A stretch of DNA of 64,000 nucleotides from Corbicula japonica (lineage: Eukaryota; Mollusca; Bivalvia; Venerida; Cyrenidae): assembly GCA_038501625.1 (NCBI GenBank), contig JAZAYU010000177.1, positions 705,039 to 769,038 of the forward strand, given 5' to 3'. A program made the translations under genes and the position numbers. Shown here piece by piece: positions 24,301 to 34,418 of the stretch; the stretch's first letter is position 1, and the number at the start of each line of letters is the position of its first letter. The notes under the pieces were generated by a model. It saw only the letters and a list, made by a program, of their open reading frames with translations. It was not told where the DNA came from and did no database searches.

Positions 24301-27300
24301 TGCATGAAATGAATGTCTTGCCGAATGTCCATGCACTGCACCGCGGGGCATTCAAAAAACCTGCATGAAATGAATGTCTTGCCGAATGTCCATGCACTGC
24401 ACCGCGGGGCATTCAAAAACATGCATGAAATGAATGTCTTGCCGAATGTCCATGCACTGCACCGCGGGGCATTCAAAAACATGCATGAAATGAATGTCTT
24501 GCCGAATGTCCATGCACTGCACCGCGGGGCATTCAAAAAACCTGCATGAAATCGAATCTCTTCCCAAATGTCCAATGCACGGCGGGACATTCAAAACCAT
24601 GCATGTAATCGAATGTCTTGCTGAATGTTCATTTCACCGCGGGACATCGAATGTTGAAGGCGAATGTTGTTTGCACAGCCAACTTCACGCACCTATGGGG
24701 ATTATTTTGATCTCGATACGAAATATATTCGGATTTAACGTTAAACTTAATGAAGTCTTAAATGTTCAACTTATCAGTGGTTCCCTATCGCCATCTGCAT
24801 GGATGTGCCAAGGCAATTACATAATTAGACCTACTCGGTTTCCATATGGGACATTAAAATTTAATATTGTAGGTTCATTATAATGATCAATGCGAATTTT
24901 AATGTTCCAAATTTGGTTTAACATGAACACTAGGCGGCTACACCTGAAGCATATAATGGTGTTTCAGGTTACGCAAGTTCAGAGATATGATGAAACAATA
25001 AACCAGCAAAGACCGTACGACTACACTATAGAGGAATGGATTTCTTGTCTGTTTTGCTTCTGGACAACAGGGATAATGGCAATCAAGAAAGCGTCAGAGG
25101 TATATGCATTGCTTGTCTTAGGGCATGAATTGCTTGTTTGTGTAGCAATCTTGAAATGGTCAGAGGGATGTGCATTGCTTGTCTAAGGGCATGGATTGCT
25201 AATATGGGTTGCTCCTCGCCTACAGGAATACTGGTAATCATGAAAGCGTCAGAGGTATGTGCATTGCTTGTCTAAGGGCATGGATTGCTTGTCTGTGTTG
25301 CTCATGAAATATAGGGATACTGGCAATCGTGAACGCGTCAGAGGTATATGCATTGTTTATCTAAGGGCGTGGAGTGCTTATCTGTGTTGCTCCTAGCTTA
25401 CACGGATACTGAATATCATGAAAGCGTCAGAGGTGTGTGCATTGCTTGTCTGAGGGAATGGATTGCTAGTCTGTGTTGCTCCTGAAATATAGGGATACTG
25501 ACAAGCACGAATGCGTCAGAAGTATGTGCACTGCATGTCTAAGAACATGGGTTTCTTGTTTGATCCTGGTCTACAGGGATACTAACAGGCATGAACGCGT
25601 CAGAGATATGAGCATTGCTTGTCTTAGGGCATGTATTGCATGTCTGTGTTGCTCCTGGCCTATAGGAATACTGACAATCATGAAAGAGTCGGAGGTATGT
25701 GCATTGCTTGTCTAAGGGCATGGATTGCTGTTTCTGTAGCTCCTGAAAAAATTAGATACTGGAAATCATGAAAGCGTCAGAAGTATGTGCATTGCTTGTC
25801 TAAGGGCATGCATTGCTTGTCTGTGTTGCTCTTGGCCTAAAGGTATACTGGCAATCATGAAAGCGTCGGAGGTATGTGCATTGCTTGTCTTAGGACATTG
25901 ATTGCTTGTCTGTGTTGCTCCCGAAATATAGGGATACTGGCAATTATGAAAGCGTCAGAGGTATATGCATTGCTTGTCTAAGGGTATAGATTGCTTGTAT
26001 ATGTTGCTCCTGGCCAACAGGAATACTGGCAATCATGAAAGCGTCAGAGGTATTTGCATTGCTTTTCTATGGGAATGAATTGCTTGTCTGGCATGCTCCT
26101 GGCCTACAGGGATACTGGCAATCAAGAAAGCGTCGGAGGTATGTGCATTGCTTGTCTAAGTCCATGGATTGCTGTCTGTGTTGCTCCTGAAATATAGGGA
26201 TACTGGCAATCATGAAAGCGTCAGAGGTATATGCATTGCTTGTCTAAGGACATGGATTGCTTGTCTTTGTTGCTTCTGGCCTACAGGGATACTGGCAGTC
26301 ATGAAAGCGTCGGAGGTATGTGCATTGCTTGTCTATGGGCATAGATTGCTTGTCTGTCATGCTCCTGGCCTACAGGGATACTGGCAATCATGAAAGCGTC
26401 GGAGATATGTACATTGCTTGTCTACGGGCATGTATTGCTGCCTGTGTTGCTCCTTAAATATAGGGATACTGGCAATTATGAAAGCGTCAGAGGTATATGC
26501 ATTGCTTTTCTAAGGCATGGATTGCCTGTCTGTGTTGCTCCTAGCTTACAGGGATACTGGCAATTATAAAGCGTCAGAGGTATATGCATTGCTTTTCTAA
26601 GGCATGGATTGCCTGTCTGTGTTGCTCCTAGCTTACAGGGATATTGGCAATTATAAAGCGTCAGAGGTATATGCATTGCTTTTCTAAGGGCATGGATTGC
26701 CTGGGTGTGTTGCTCCTGCCTATAGGGATACTGGCAATCAAACAAGCTTCGGAGGTATGTGCATTGCTTGTCTATGGGCATTGATTGCGTGTCTTGTTGC
26801 TCCCGGCCTACAGGGATACTGGCAATTATAAAGCGTCGGAGGTATGTGCATTGCTTGTCTAAGTGCATGGATTGCTTGTCTGTGTTGCTCCTGAAATATA
26901 GGGATACTGGCAATAATGAAAGCTTCAGAGGTATATGTATTGCAAGTCTAAGAACATGGGTTGCTTGTTTGATCCTGGTCTACAGGGATACTGGCATACA
27001 TGAAAGCGTCAGAGATATGTGCATTGCTTGTCTAAGGGCATGGATTGATTGTCTGTGTTGCCCCTGGTCTACAGTGATACTGGCAATCATAAAAGCGTCG
27101 GAGGTACATGTATGTGCATTGCTTGTCTAATGGCATGGATTGTTTGTCAAGGTTGCTCCTGAAATATAGGGATACTGGCAATCATGAAAGCGTCAGCGTT
27201 ATGTGCATTGCTTGTCTAAGGGCATGGATTACTTTTTATGTTGCTCCTGGCTTACAGGGATACTGGCAATCATAAAGCGTCAAAGGTTTGTGGATTGTTT

Positions 27301-28675
27301 GTCTAAGGGCATGGATTGCTTGTCTGTGTTGCTCCTTGTCTGTAGTGATAATAGCAATCATGAGTTACAACTACTTTTTTATATGAACCGTGTTTATTTT
27401 TTTGGGGCGAAATTTATTCCCTATCTTATTCATATAGAGCACAATATTGGCCCATATGTTTGTCAAAGAATTTGAATTGCTTGTAGATGTGTGAAGTTAG
27501 CTGCCTAGCGGCCTATCGGCCTGGCCGTGTGAAGTTAGCGGCCTGGCGGCCTAGCGGCCTAAACTTAATATTTATCATAATTTATGTTTATCTTAAAAAC
27601 GGCTTGAAATCGATTTTTACACCATGCAATGTACATTTCAGGGATGATAAGTAAAATATCAACAAGAACTAAATTTGATTTTTTTAAGTTTTCGAAAACG
27701 TTTTAAGATAAACATAAATTATGATAAATATTAAGTTTAGGCCGCTAGGCCGTCAGGCTTCGAAAACTTAAAAAAAATCAAAGCTAGTTCTTGTTCATAT
27801 TTTGCTTATTCACCCCTGAAATGTACATTACATGCTGAAAAAATCGATTTCAAGACGTTTTAAGATAAACATAAATTATGATAAATATTAAGTTTAGGCC
27901 GCTAGGCCGCCAGGCTTCGAAAACTTAATGATCCCTGAAATGTACATTGCATGCTGTAAAAATCGAATTCAAGCCGTTTTTAAGATAAACATAAATTATG
28001 ATAAATATTAAGTTTAGGCCGCTAGGCCGCTAACTTCACGCCGCCAGGCCGCTAACTTCACGCCGCCAGGCCGCTAGGCCGCTATGCCGCTAACTTCACA
28101 CATCTATTGCTTGTCTGTGATGCGTTTGGCCTACAGGGTTACTTGCCATCATGAAAGTGACGGAGGTGTGAATTGCTTGTCTAATTGCATCGAGGTACTA
28201 AACGATTCGGAAAACTGTGTAGCAGGTTCATATGTATATCTCAATTTTAAGAGTTATTTATAAAATGAGTAAACGTAAAAAACAAACTAACTTACCAATA
28301 TACATCCACAATGGCTGACTTTTGTTTAAAAAATGCATGGTACTCACCCTGAGAACGTCTCCGTTAAAAAGTTATGCTTGCTCAAACCGCAATCTTTTAA
28401 TATGAAGTCTACCGGCTCTATAATAAATGTACATGCATATTATCACAAGAAAGTGAAATACAAAGTAATTTAAGCAAGAATTTTCGTTTCGTTACTTTTG
28501 TCGAACAGTGCATGTTTTGTTTCAGTCACGTGACGCTTTAGTACGTGGTGACGTCATTGGTGCACATTCTGCTGCAAACTCTGCAAGAACATTTGTTAGG
28601 ATCAGTTTCCTCGTTGGATTTTTAGCTGCAGTCGCGATAGCGGTGATCATCATCAGCGTAACTTATAGGCGATAA
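21304..28675 (+). CDS. CD225/dispanin-domain membrane protein gene, copy A (N-terminal exon disrupted)
   Basis: First member of a tandem CD225 cluster (superfamily of IFITM, PRRT1 and SynDIG proteins: two hydrophobic segments at the C-terminus behind a proline-rich cytosolic tail). Proposed exons: 13-nt start exon 21304-21316 (MADR + G, donor GTAGAT), N-terminal exon 23570-23822, CD225 exon 1 24968-25099 (44 codons; YDYTIEEWISCLFCFW, TTGIMAIKKASE) and last exon 28526-28675 (SRDALVRGDVIGAHSAANSA, then a hydrophobic helix ending VTYRR and TAA). The CD225 exons keep frame and splice sites. The N-terminal exon does not (253 nt, wrong phase), so the spliced product would be truncated unless another first exon is used. 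Intron 3 is filled by an exon-derived satellite and a foldback element. AATAAA at 28912 could end the transcript. Probably a decaying copy. Confidence 0.7.
22229..22503. mobile_element. Short non-autonomous DNA transposon, hAT-like ends
   Basis: Terminal inverted repeat CAGGGGCGTAGC at the left and GCTACGCCACTG at the right, about 275 bp apart, with subterminal TGTAGGCCC / GGGCCTACA. CAG-GGCG-type termini are common in hAT elements. I see no perfect 8-bp target duplication, so the class is tentative. Confidence 0.65.
23570..23822 (+). pseudogene. Disrupted N-terminal exon of CD225 copy A with a 15-bp minisatellite
   Basis: Homologous to N-terminal exons of copies B and D (DQPPLY matches DQPPPY; the end QPLQQQQIV matches copy B), with acceptor CATCAG and donor GTATGA conserved. 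A 15-bp unit (GCGGGCTACCAAGGT, about 23652-23745, coding GYQGA/GYQSA in the ancestral frame) is amplified six to seven times. In the ancestral frame there are two stops (TAA after YQDADY and TAG near 23772). In the incoming frame the reading ends at TGA 23809-23811, before the donor. Length 253 nt cannot restore phase with the next exon. Confidence 0.75.
24161..24650. repeat. 60/61-bp tandem repeat in copy A intron 2
   Basis: About seven units of the type AATGTCTTGCCGAATGTCC, ATGCACTGCACCGCGGGGC, ATTCAAAAACATGCATG. The central units (24251-24550) are nearly identical, and the outer ones are diverged. ORFs of 80-130 codons across it on both strands come from the repeat period. Confidence 0.9.
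25100..27370 (+). repeat. Satellite of about 89-bp units derived from the CD225 exon and its splice donor
   Basis: About 26 tandem units. Each holds about 60 nt of CD225 exon 3' sequence (ATTGCTTGTCTGTGTTGCTC, CTGGCCTACAGGGATACTGG, CAATCATGAAAGCGTCGGAG, reading ACLCCSWPTGILAIMKASE) followed by the donor and first 25-30 nt of intron (GTATGTGCATTGCTTGTCTA). A second class has TCCTGAAATATAGGG in place of TCCTGGCCTACAGGG, which puts TGA in frame. It recurs near 25304, 25482, 25742, 25918, 26186, 26450, 26888 and 27155, that is every two, three or five units. Lies directly after exon 24968-25099 in intron 3 of copy A. Confidence 0.92.
27484..28106. mobile_element. Foldback element with GCGGCCTA-rich ends, inserted in the satellite
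   Basis: Terminal inverted repeat TAGATGTGTGAAGTTAG at the left and CTAACTTCACACATCTA at the right, flanked on both sides by TTGCTTG (27477-27483 and 28107-28113), a 7-bp target duplication. Inside are GCGGCCTAGC arrays and one forward plus three inverted copies of a module reading AACTTAATATTTATCATAAT or its complement. No ORF. Superfamily not identified. Confidence 0.85.
28107..28195 (+). repeat. Terminal unit of the CD225-derived satellite
   Basis: After the foldback element one more diverged unit follows (TTGCTTGTCTGTGATGCGTT, CATCATGAAAGTGACGGAGG). It shows that the element landed inside the array. Confidence 0.8.
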
Positions 28676-28911
28676 ATGATCAAAGGTGGATGTGGTTACA
28701 AAAACATCGACGGAAACAAACCCACACGTACGATCCCGATTAGCCTATGCCATCTCTGAAGGAAGGTGGTATATGTGATTGATAGACTATAATTGTGTTG
28801 ATGGAATGACATTTTAACCCGTTTTCGTTATGCTTTAAAGCTACTCGTATTTATATGTATAAATCAGTGTTTCATATTTTCATGTTCTTACTATTTTATT
28901 TGATTTTTACA

Positions 28912-28917
28912 AATAAA
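28912..28917 (+). promoter_or_regulatory. Poly(A) signal candidate for CD225 copy A
   Basis: AATAAA about 240 nt after the copy A stop codon. Confidence 0.5.
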
Positions 28918-28957
28918 TGACGTAAATGGAATGTACTTTGGAACTTCTACCAAAATC

Positions 28958-29012
28958 ACACACATAAACGCACGCATACGCAAGCACGCACGCACACGCA
29001 AGCACGCACGCA
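28958..29012. repeat. CA/CG-rich microsatellite
   Basis: Imperfect CACACA followed by GCACGCACGCA/CACGCAAGCACGC repeats. Confidence 0.85.
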
Positions 29013-29609
29013 CTACTGGTACCACGGCTATAGTTGTCTATTCTCAGGTGTAAGACCTATACATAGTCTCTCCTATATAAACTATTGTTAACATGACGTA
29101 TTTTCAAATGTTTGCAATCATAGCTGTTAACCTATTGATAAGCGGTTAACTAACATGCTTTTAAAGCTAAGTTTCTACTTCCACTTCCAGCAAGAAAAGA
29201 ATGGGGTCATGTATCAATTAACAGAGATCTGACAACTTGAAACCATTGCACTTTTTCACTTCCGTGTAAACTTCAAAACTGTTTACAGAATCCATCTTAT
29301 TATCCAGGCCTATTTTCATATAATGCATATGAAATCATAAATGCTATAATTGTGTAAGTAAAACCATGTCATTTAATTAAATTCTCCTTTTCCTGAGGAC
29401 ATACTAGCTATCTAATGGGTCTTTAGTGTCTGTAATTGTCTTACTCAACCGAGAAACAACTTCCTGTGGACCGGTGATTTTATGAGTAATGACGAGTCCT
29501 CTTAAAAACTCACTGTGCATATTTTCATTCACATTTCTCATTCACATTTCTCCATTTCTTCTTTCGTGTGTCTTTAAACGCCTGTTTAAATCTTTACATA
29601 ATATACTAT
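29013..29609. other. Intergenic, no gene seen
   Basis: No exon or repeat recognised. Confidence 0.4.
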
Positions 29610-29827
29610 GATTACGCATTTTAACGCATGTGAGACCAGTGTGTTTTAGATTCAGATCAACAGGCACATCCGTGCACTGGTCGCCTCTTGATCTATAACA
29701 ACCTAATATATCTTAGTGCGAACCGTGTACATCAAGAGAGTCTGATCAGACGGCAAGGATGTATCGGCTGATCTGGATCCACATTGTTCGCCCAAGCAAA
29801 AGTTGTATCTATGAAGCAAAGGTTAAA
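29610..29827. repeat. Family 1 MITE-like copy
   Basis: Interior GATTCAGATCAACAGGCACA and CTGATCTGGATCCACATTG. Ends TATGAAGCAAAGGTTAA, corresponding to the usual TGGAGGAAAGGGTTAA end. Confidence 0.65.
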
Positions 29828-30288
29828 AAACTGCATACACGACAGCTATTTTAATTTGGAACTCTGTTAAAGAAATATTGAGCACAATGTGAGATTTCCG
29901 ATGTGTTTTCGTGTCCCAACTTATAAAAGCAGTATAAACTAAATTTTCAGTATTTCATTTCCGAAATGTGCCGAGAGTAAACGCATTCCTCTTATGTAGA
30001 ATTTCACTCCTTTATTTAGAAAATATACATTCAATTAGATAAGAAAATCACTCGATGAATTCAGAAAATGAAGTCCAGCGCGGCATGCTTTATCTTGTAT
30101 CCATAGGGGTTAATCAAGGTACGCCGAATTGTTAAGAGCATTTAAACTCATATGAAAAACGCGGACATACATGGTCATTCACCATGAAGAATTAGTGAAA
30201 ATATGATTTTGACATCTCTTTTGATTATTAAATTATTAACTATTGATGCGTTAGCTAAAATATGAGTATTAAACTATTAAACTATATT

Positions 30289-30482
30289 ATATTCCAAAAG
30301 AAACTGTGCACTTTGTTTACGGTGATTTTATTAATTGCTTTTCATAAATAATTGAGATAATTTAAATCTATAGTAAAATTATCTACGATCTAATCTCAAT
30401 TTTGATACCAAATATTTAGGCATTAAGAAAATCAATTAATGAAATCTCCGTAAACAAAGTGCACACTTTCTTTTGGAATAGA
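30289..30482. repeat. MITE with about 60-bp inverted ends
   Basis: Left ATTCCAAAAGAAACTGTGCA and CTTTGTTTACGG are mirrored at 30420-30482 by CCGTAAACAAAG and TGCACACTTTCTTTTGGAAT. About 194 bp. It overlaps the region just upstream of the actin fragment. Confidence 0.8.
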
Positions 30483-30642
30483 GTATACATGTTGTCATAC
30501 ATGTATAGCATGTAGATGGTAATACAAAGCAAAAAATTATCGAACCAGCCTGAAGAGACTTCCTTTTTGCTTGTCAGCTTCATTTGGCTAATGTCCTCGG
30601 CAAAATAAGACCCCAGTCTTATTCGTAGTAAAAGCTGCAGAA

Positions 30643-32640
30643 ATGGCTGACGATGATGTTTCTGCTTTAGTCGTTGATCATGGATCCGGAACGTGCAAGG
30701 CTGAATTCGCCGGTGACGACGCCCCACGAGAAGTCTTCCCCATCGCCGGTAGACCAAGCCATCAGGTAAGCTATTTATTTTCATTTATATGGTGTTTTCG
30801 TTTGTTAGCATAGCTGTGCCTTGATAATCAAAATAACGCCAGTGGTGTTCTTCATTCTTCCGTCAATATAGTTGACTAATGGCTACCGTTCTTTAACAAA
30901 TCATCTGCGTTGTATGTAGCTTTTGCGGGGTGTCAAACCCATTACCGAGCTGACCAGCTTCATGACCATGTATGCAGGATAACTGTAAACTGTAGTTTAA
31001 CCTTTCCACGGATGAGGGCTATTAACAACCTTAGCTGGAAAAACTGCAATCTTTTAATCATGTGTGAATATGTTTTATATGTATTTTATCCATATCTCAA
31101 AAGTATTAAGTGCACACTTTATAAATCGGATTTTCCTAAGAACTTGATTGAATCATTCGAGTTAGAAGTTTAATTAATTTCTAATAACTTTAGTTTTAGA
31201 TAATTGATAAGTGGCCACTCATCAAACAAATGTTATACCAATATTTTCGTGTTAACGTTCTTTTACGTAAATATTTAATGACGTAGAAGCGTAACGCCAA
31301 CGTTGAACGTGAACATTATCAATCTAGAAATTAATATCATTTGAATGTTTTCCTATCATGATAAAATATTCAAAAAGAGGCATTTCTTTCGCATTTACGA
31401 ATGACATCAAAATGTTGTTATAACAAATTTAAATTTGTGCCAGTTAAGAGCATGTTGACGGTACTTTTGTGGTCTTCAGTCGTCGATCGTTCCAAAGTTA
31501 TAAATGTTGGTATGAGCTTTTAGATTGTCCGTTGTCCGTGAACATTTCGAAAACAAAACCTATTGTAAAAAATCAAATTCGTTTGCCGCACGGGAATTAC
31601 GCATAAATAGCATATTTATGCTTTGGTTTACGTATTACGTCATATTATGCTGACGTGGATGACGAAATACGTAAAACATACGCACGGTTTTCAAAAATAT
31701 TTATTATTGTTTGGTATAATTTGCCATAATATCAAAATTTCTTTCAATTTGGATAATTTTCTTTTGAGATACTCAAAATTTAAAGTCGTGCACTTCGAAC
31801 TGTTGACAGGTGTACACTTGTATCAATGTCTATGTAGTTGGATTTAACAAAGTAATGTTCTGTTCTGTTCTAAGTGTCGCCAAACATAAACCGGGTTTAG
31901 GATAATTTAATTTGTTATTGCTCATGCTCATTATAAATAACATTCTTCATGGTTTTCTTTTTGAAAGAATTCGCTGCCGTCCTTTTTTCTTTGGAACACT
32001 TTTATTTACAACAGTGGAGATCCTAATAAAGAAATTAAAATGTCTGGTTTTCGATCTTTCAATAAAGAACATGTGTTCAGTCAGAAAAGACACTATACCC
32101 AGATCTGCTCGAACGAGGCTGATTTGGATCTGTTTTTCGATCTTTCATTAGAGAACAAGTGTTGGGTCGGAAACGAGACTATACCCTGATCTGCTCGAAC
32201 GAAGCTGGTTTGGATCTGGTTTCCGATCTTTCATTAGAGAACAAGTGTTTGGTCGGGAACCAGACTATACTCAGATCTGCTCAGCCGCGGCAGATCTATA
32301 TCTGGTTTCCGATCTTTCATTAGACAACAAGTGTTAGGTCGGAAACGAGACTATACCGAGATCTGCTCAGACGCGGCTGATCTGGATCTGGTTTCCGATC
32401 TTTCATTAGTGAACATTTTTTTTCTCGTCCTAAACTAAGAAATTTAGGAGTTATTGTTAACAGTTGGTCTATTGACAGGCAGTGAAATTCGGCATGGGCC
32501 AGAAGGACAGTTATGTCGGGGGCGAGACCCAGAGCAAGATTTGTATCCCCACCCTTAAGTACCCAATCGAAATGGGTATTGTAACCAACTGGGACGATAT
32601 GGAGATGATCTTGCTTCATACCCGGAGATATCAAGGTTAA
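30643..32640 (+). pseudogene. Degenerate actin gene fragment, two exons
   Basis: Exon 1 (30643-30765, donor GTAAGC) encodes 41 residues of the actin N-terminus: [20 protein letters not shown] and [13 protein letters not shown]. It carries non-conservative changes for actin, such as the loss of one residue before GRP. Exon 2 (from 32479, after TTGACAG) reads [17 protein letters not shown] and [17 protein letters not shown]. It then loses the actin frame within MILLHT and stops at 32638-32640; a one-base shift would give an EISRLTPPQ segment resembling the ELRVAPEEH region. A possible third remnant after CTTTTCAG at 33172 (EALCSPREN) vaguely matches the next actin segment. Actin is normally about 376 residues of nearly invariant sequence, so this is a broken copy. 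The kept intron argues against a processed retrocopy. Confidence 0.8.
32052..32418. repeat. 86-bp tandem repeat, four units
   Basis: CGATCTTTCATTAGAGAACA recurs at 32052, 32138, 32224, 32310 and 32396, exactly 86 bp apart. Units include CTATACCCAGATCTGCTC. Located in the intron of the actin fragment, ending 60 bp before its exon 2. Confidence 0.95.
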
Positions 32641-33820
32641 CGCCGCCGCAAAACGCATGTAGGCTATGTAATTTACTTCCAGTATTTACTCAAAATAATT
32701 TCATTTATTTTTTTTTCTCGGGAAAAAATGTAAAAACTACATTGCGTATATCTAAGCCTGTTGGTGAAACATCCGTTTAAAGAAACCCGAAATGTTCATC
32801 ATCAGCTCCATGTGTGTAGTCGCAACAGTTTGGAGACGCCAGATTATGTTAATTTTAAAATAAATCACATCAGTTTCAATTACCTCCTTTGGTAGTAATA
32901 CGCTAATTAATGACAGTCATTGAGGGTTGCAGTACATATGTATACTTGAATTATCCTTTATTGGGGATACGGATGGTATGTACTCTGTCTCTAGCTTGCA
33001 TAGCTTGCTAGGCGCTGTCGCTGCATTTCTATGGCTTTGAGATTATTTATACATATATTTCGTGTACTTTGTTTAATATTAAATATTTTTATTTTATATT
33101 TTGGCTAATTCAGGGTACTCATTTGCAATCGAAATTCATACATTAATCGGTATTTATCTCGACTTTTCAGGAAGCTCTTTGCTCTCCCCGAGAAAATCCA
33201 GACCGAGGACCAGGCAGACGACTGAACGACTGGATATGGACATCACCCGAACCATACCGATCATTTAAATATTAACATTGTTGAACACTGGCACTTGCTG
33301 AAGATGCATTTTGTTAGAATTAGTGTTGTTGTTTTTGCAGAATGATGTAATGATGTTATGTGTATTGAAGCAAGACTTTGTTGTCCTCTTATTTGTGGTT
33401 TTAATTAATTGAGTATACAAATGGCAACAACTAATGTCTATCTACATTAATATTTATGTAAGTTCTGTATTATTAAATAATTAATATTTATATTGTTAAA
33501 AAGACTATATTTTGACAACAAGCAATGTCTTGAGCATGTGCTTTGTTCTAAAGGTTCATTAAAACATGCCATTACATGTAAAAGCCATTAGCTTCCCCTA
33601 TTTCACGAAAGTATTCTTTGGATTTAGACCACAAGTTAGAAATATTCAATGTGAACGCATGGGTAGAAGTTTTTGTCAAGTTAGAACGCATTTGAAACCA
33701 ACTTTATAAAATGCATTATATAAAATCGATTATTTGACCGTCATATTTCCTAATTTACAATCGAAAGGCTAAAACATCATTTCAAATCAGTCCTCGTTTT
33801 TTCGTATCTTCCAGGTTCTG
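32641..33820. other. Intergenic; possible third actin remnant only
   Basis: Apart from the weak actin-like block starting at 33173, nothing is recognised. Confidence 0.35.
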
Positions 33821-33946
33821 TGCCCAAGATCATAAAACTAAATCTGTCTCAAACCAATCTCAAATCTCATGCATCTGATTGGCTGAAATGGCAACTGGTC
33901 GAGATTTGAAAGTGGTCACCAATCTCAGTTTCATGATCTTGGGACC
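33821..33946. repeat. Family 2 palindromic MITE, partly deleted
   Basis: TGCCCAAGATCATAAAACTA and CAGTTTCATGATCTTGGGAC arms. Part of the right half of the centre is missing. Located about 170 bp upstream of the CD225 copy B start codon. Confidence 0.85.
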
Positions 33947-34117
33947 TGGACTGAACGATTGGACCCCAGTGTATTAATTTTACCCTTCTTATTTGTTTGT
34001 CGTTTTCATGTTTTATAAATAAACTACCGCGCTATCTCGTGATAGCACTTAACACGTACAAGGAAGTCATATTTCGCATTTTGCCATATTAAGCTTTGTC
34101 TTTTATTTGGATAAGAA

Positions 34118-34130
34118 ATGGCAGAAAAAG
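34118..34130 (+). other. 13-nt first coding exon of copy B
   Basis: AAGAAATGGCAGAAAAAG followed by GTATAT gives MAEK plus one base, which completes a Glu codon with exon 2. The same 13-nt plan is seen in copy D (ATGGAGAATAAAG) and proposed in copy A (ATGGCTGACAGAG). Confidence 0.8.
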
Positions 34131-34373
34131 GTATATTTATTTATTGTTCTTGCGAGTTTTGCATGAAGATTGTATTTCATTCAAGAATTATGATCAATTA
34201 GAATGTATTTAAAAAGCAGGGAAAATACATTTTCTGAAAACTTAAAATCAAATTGCTAATAAACAACGTGTTTGAATGTATTTTGTCATGTGAGATTCAA
34301 ACGTCATCTCTCTTTCACCCTGATATCACATATGTGTGATTATCACTATCTATATATTGTTAAAATATGCAGT

Positions 34374-34418
<45 letters not shown>

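Noticed and set aside
24291..24600. Overlapping 80-130-codon frames on both strands, cysteine-rich
   Set aside because: They arise from a 60/61-bp tandem repeat in an intron; no start exon or splice context.
26476..26913. 145-codon minus-strand frame
   Set aside because: Antisense reading of the CD225-derived satellite.
25081..27370. CRISPR-like array
   Set aside because: Units are contiguous near-identical 89-bp repeats without unique spacers, in an animal genome; they match a coding exon.
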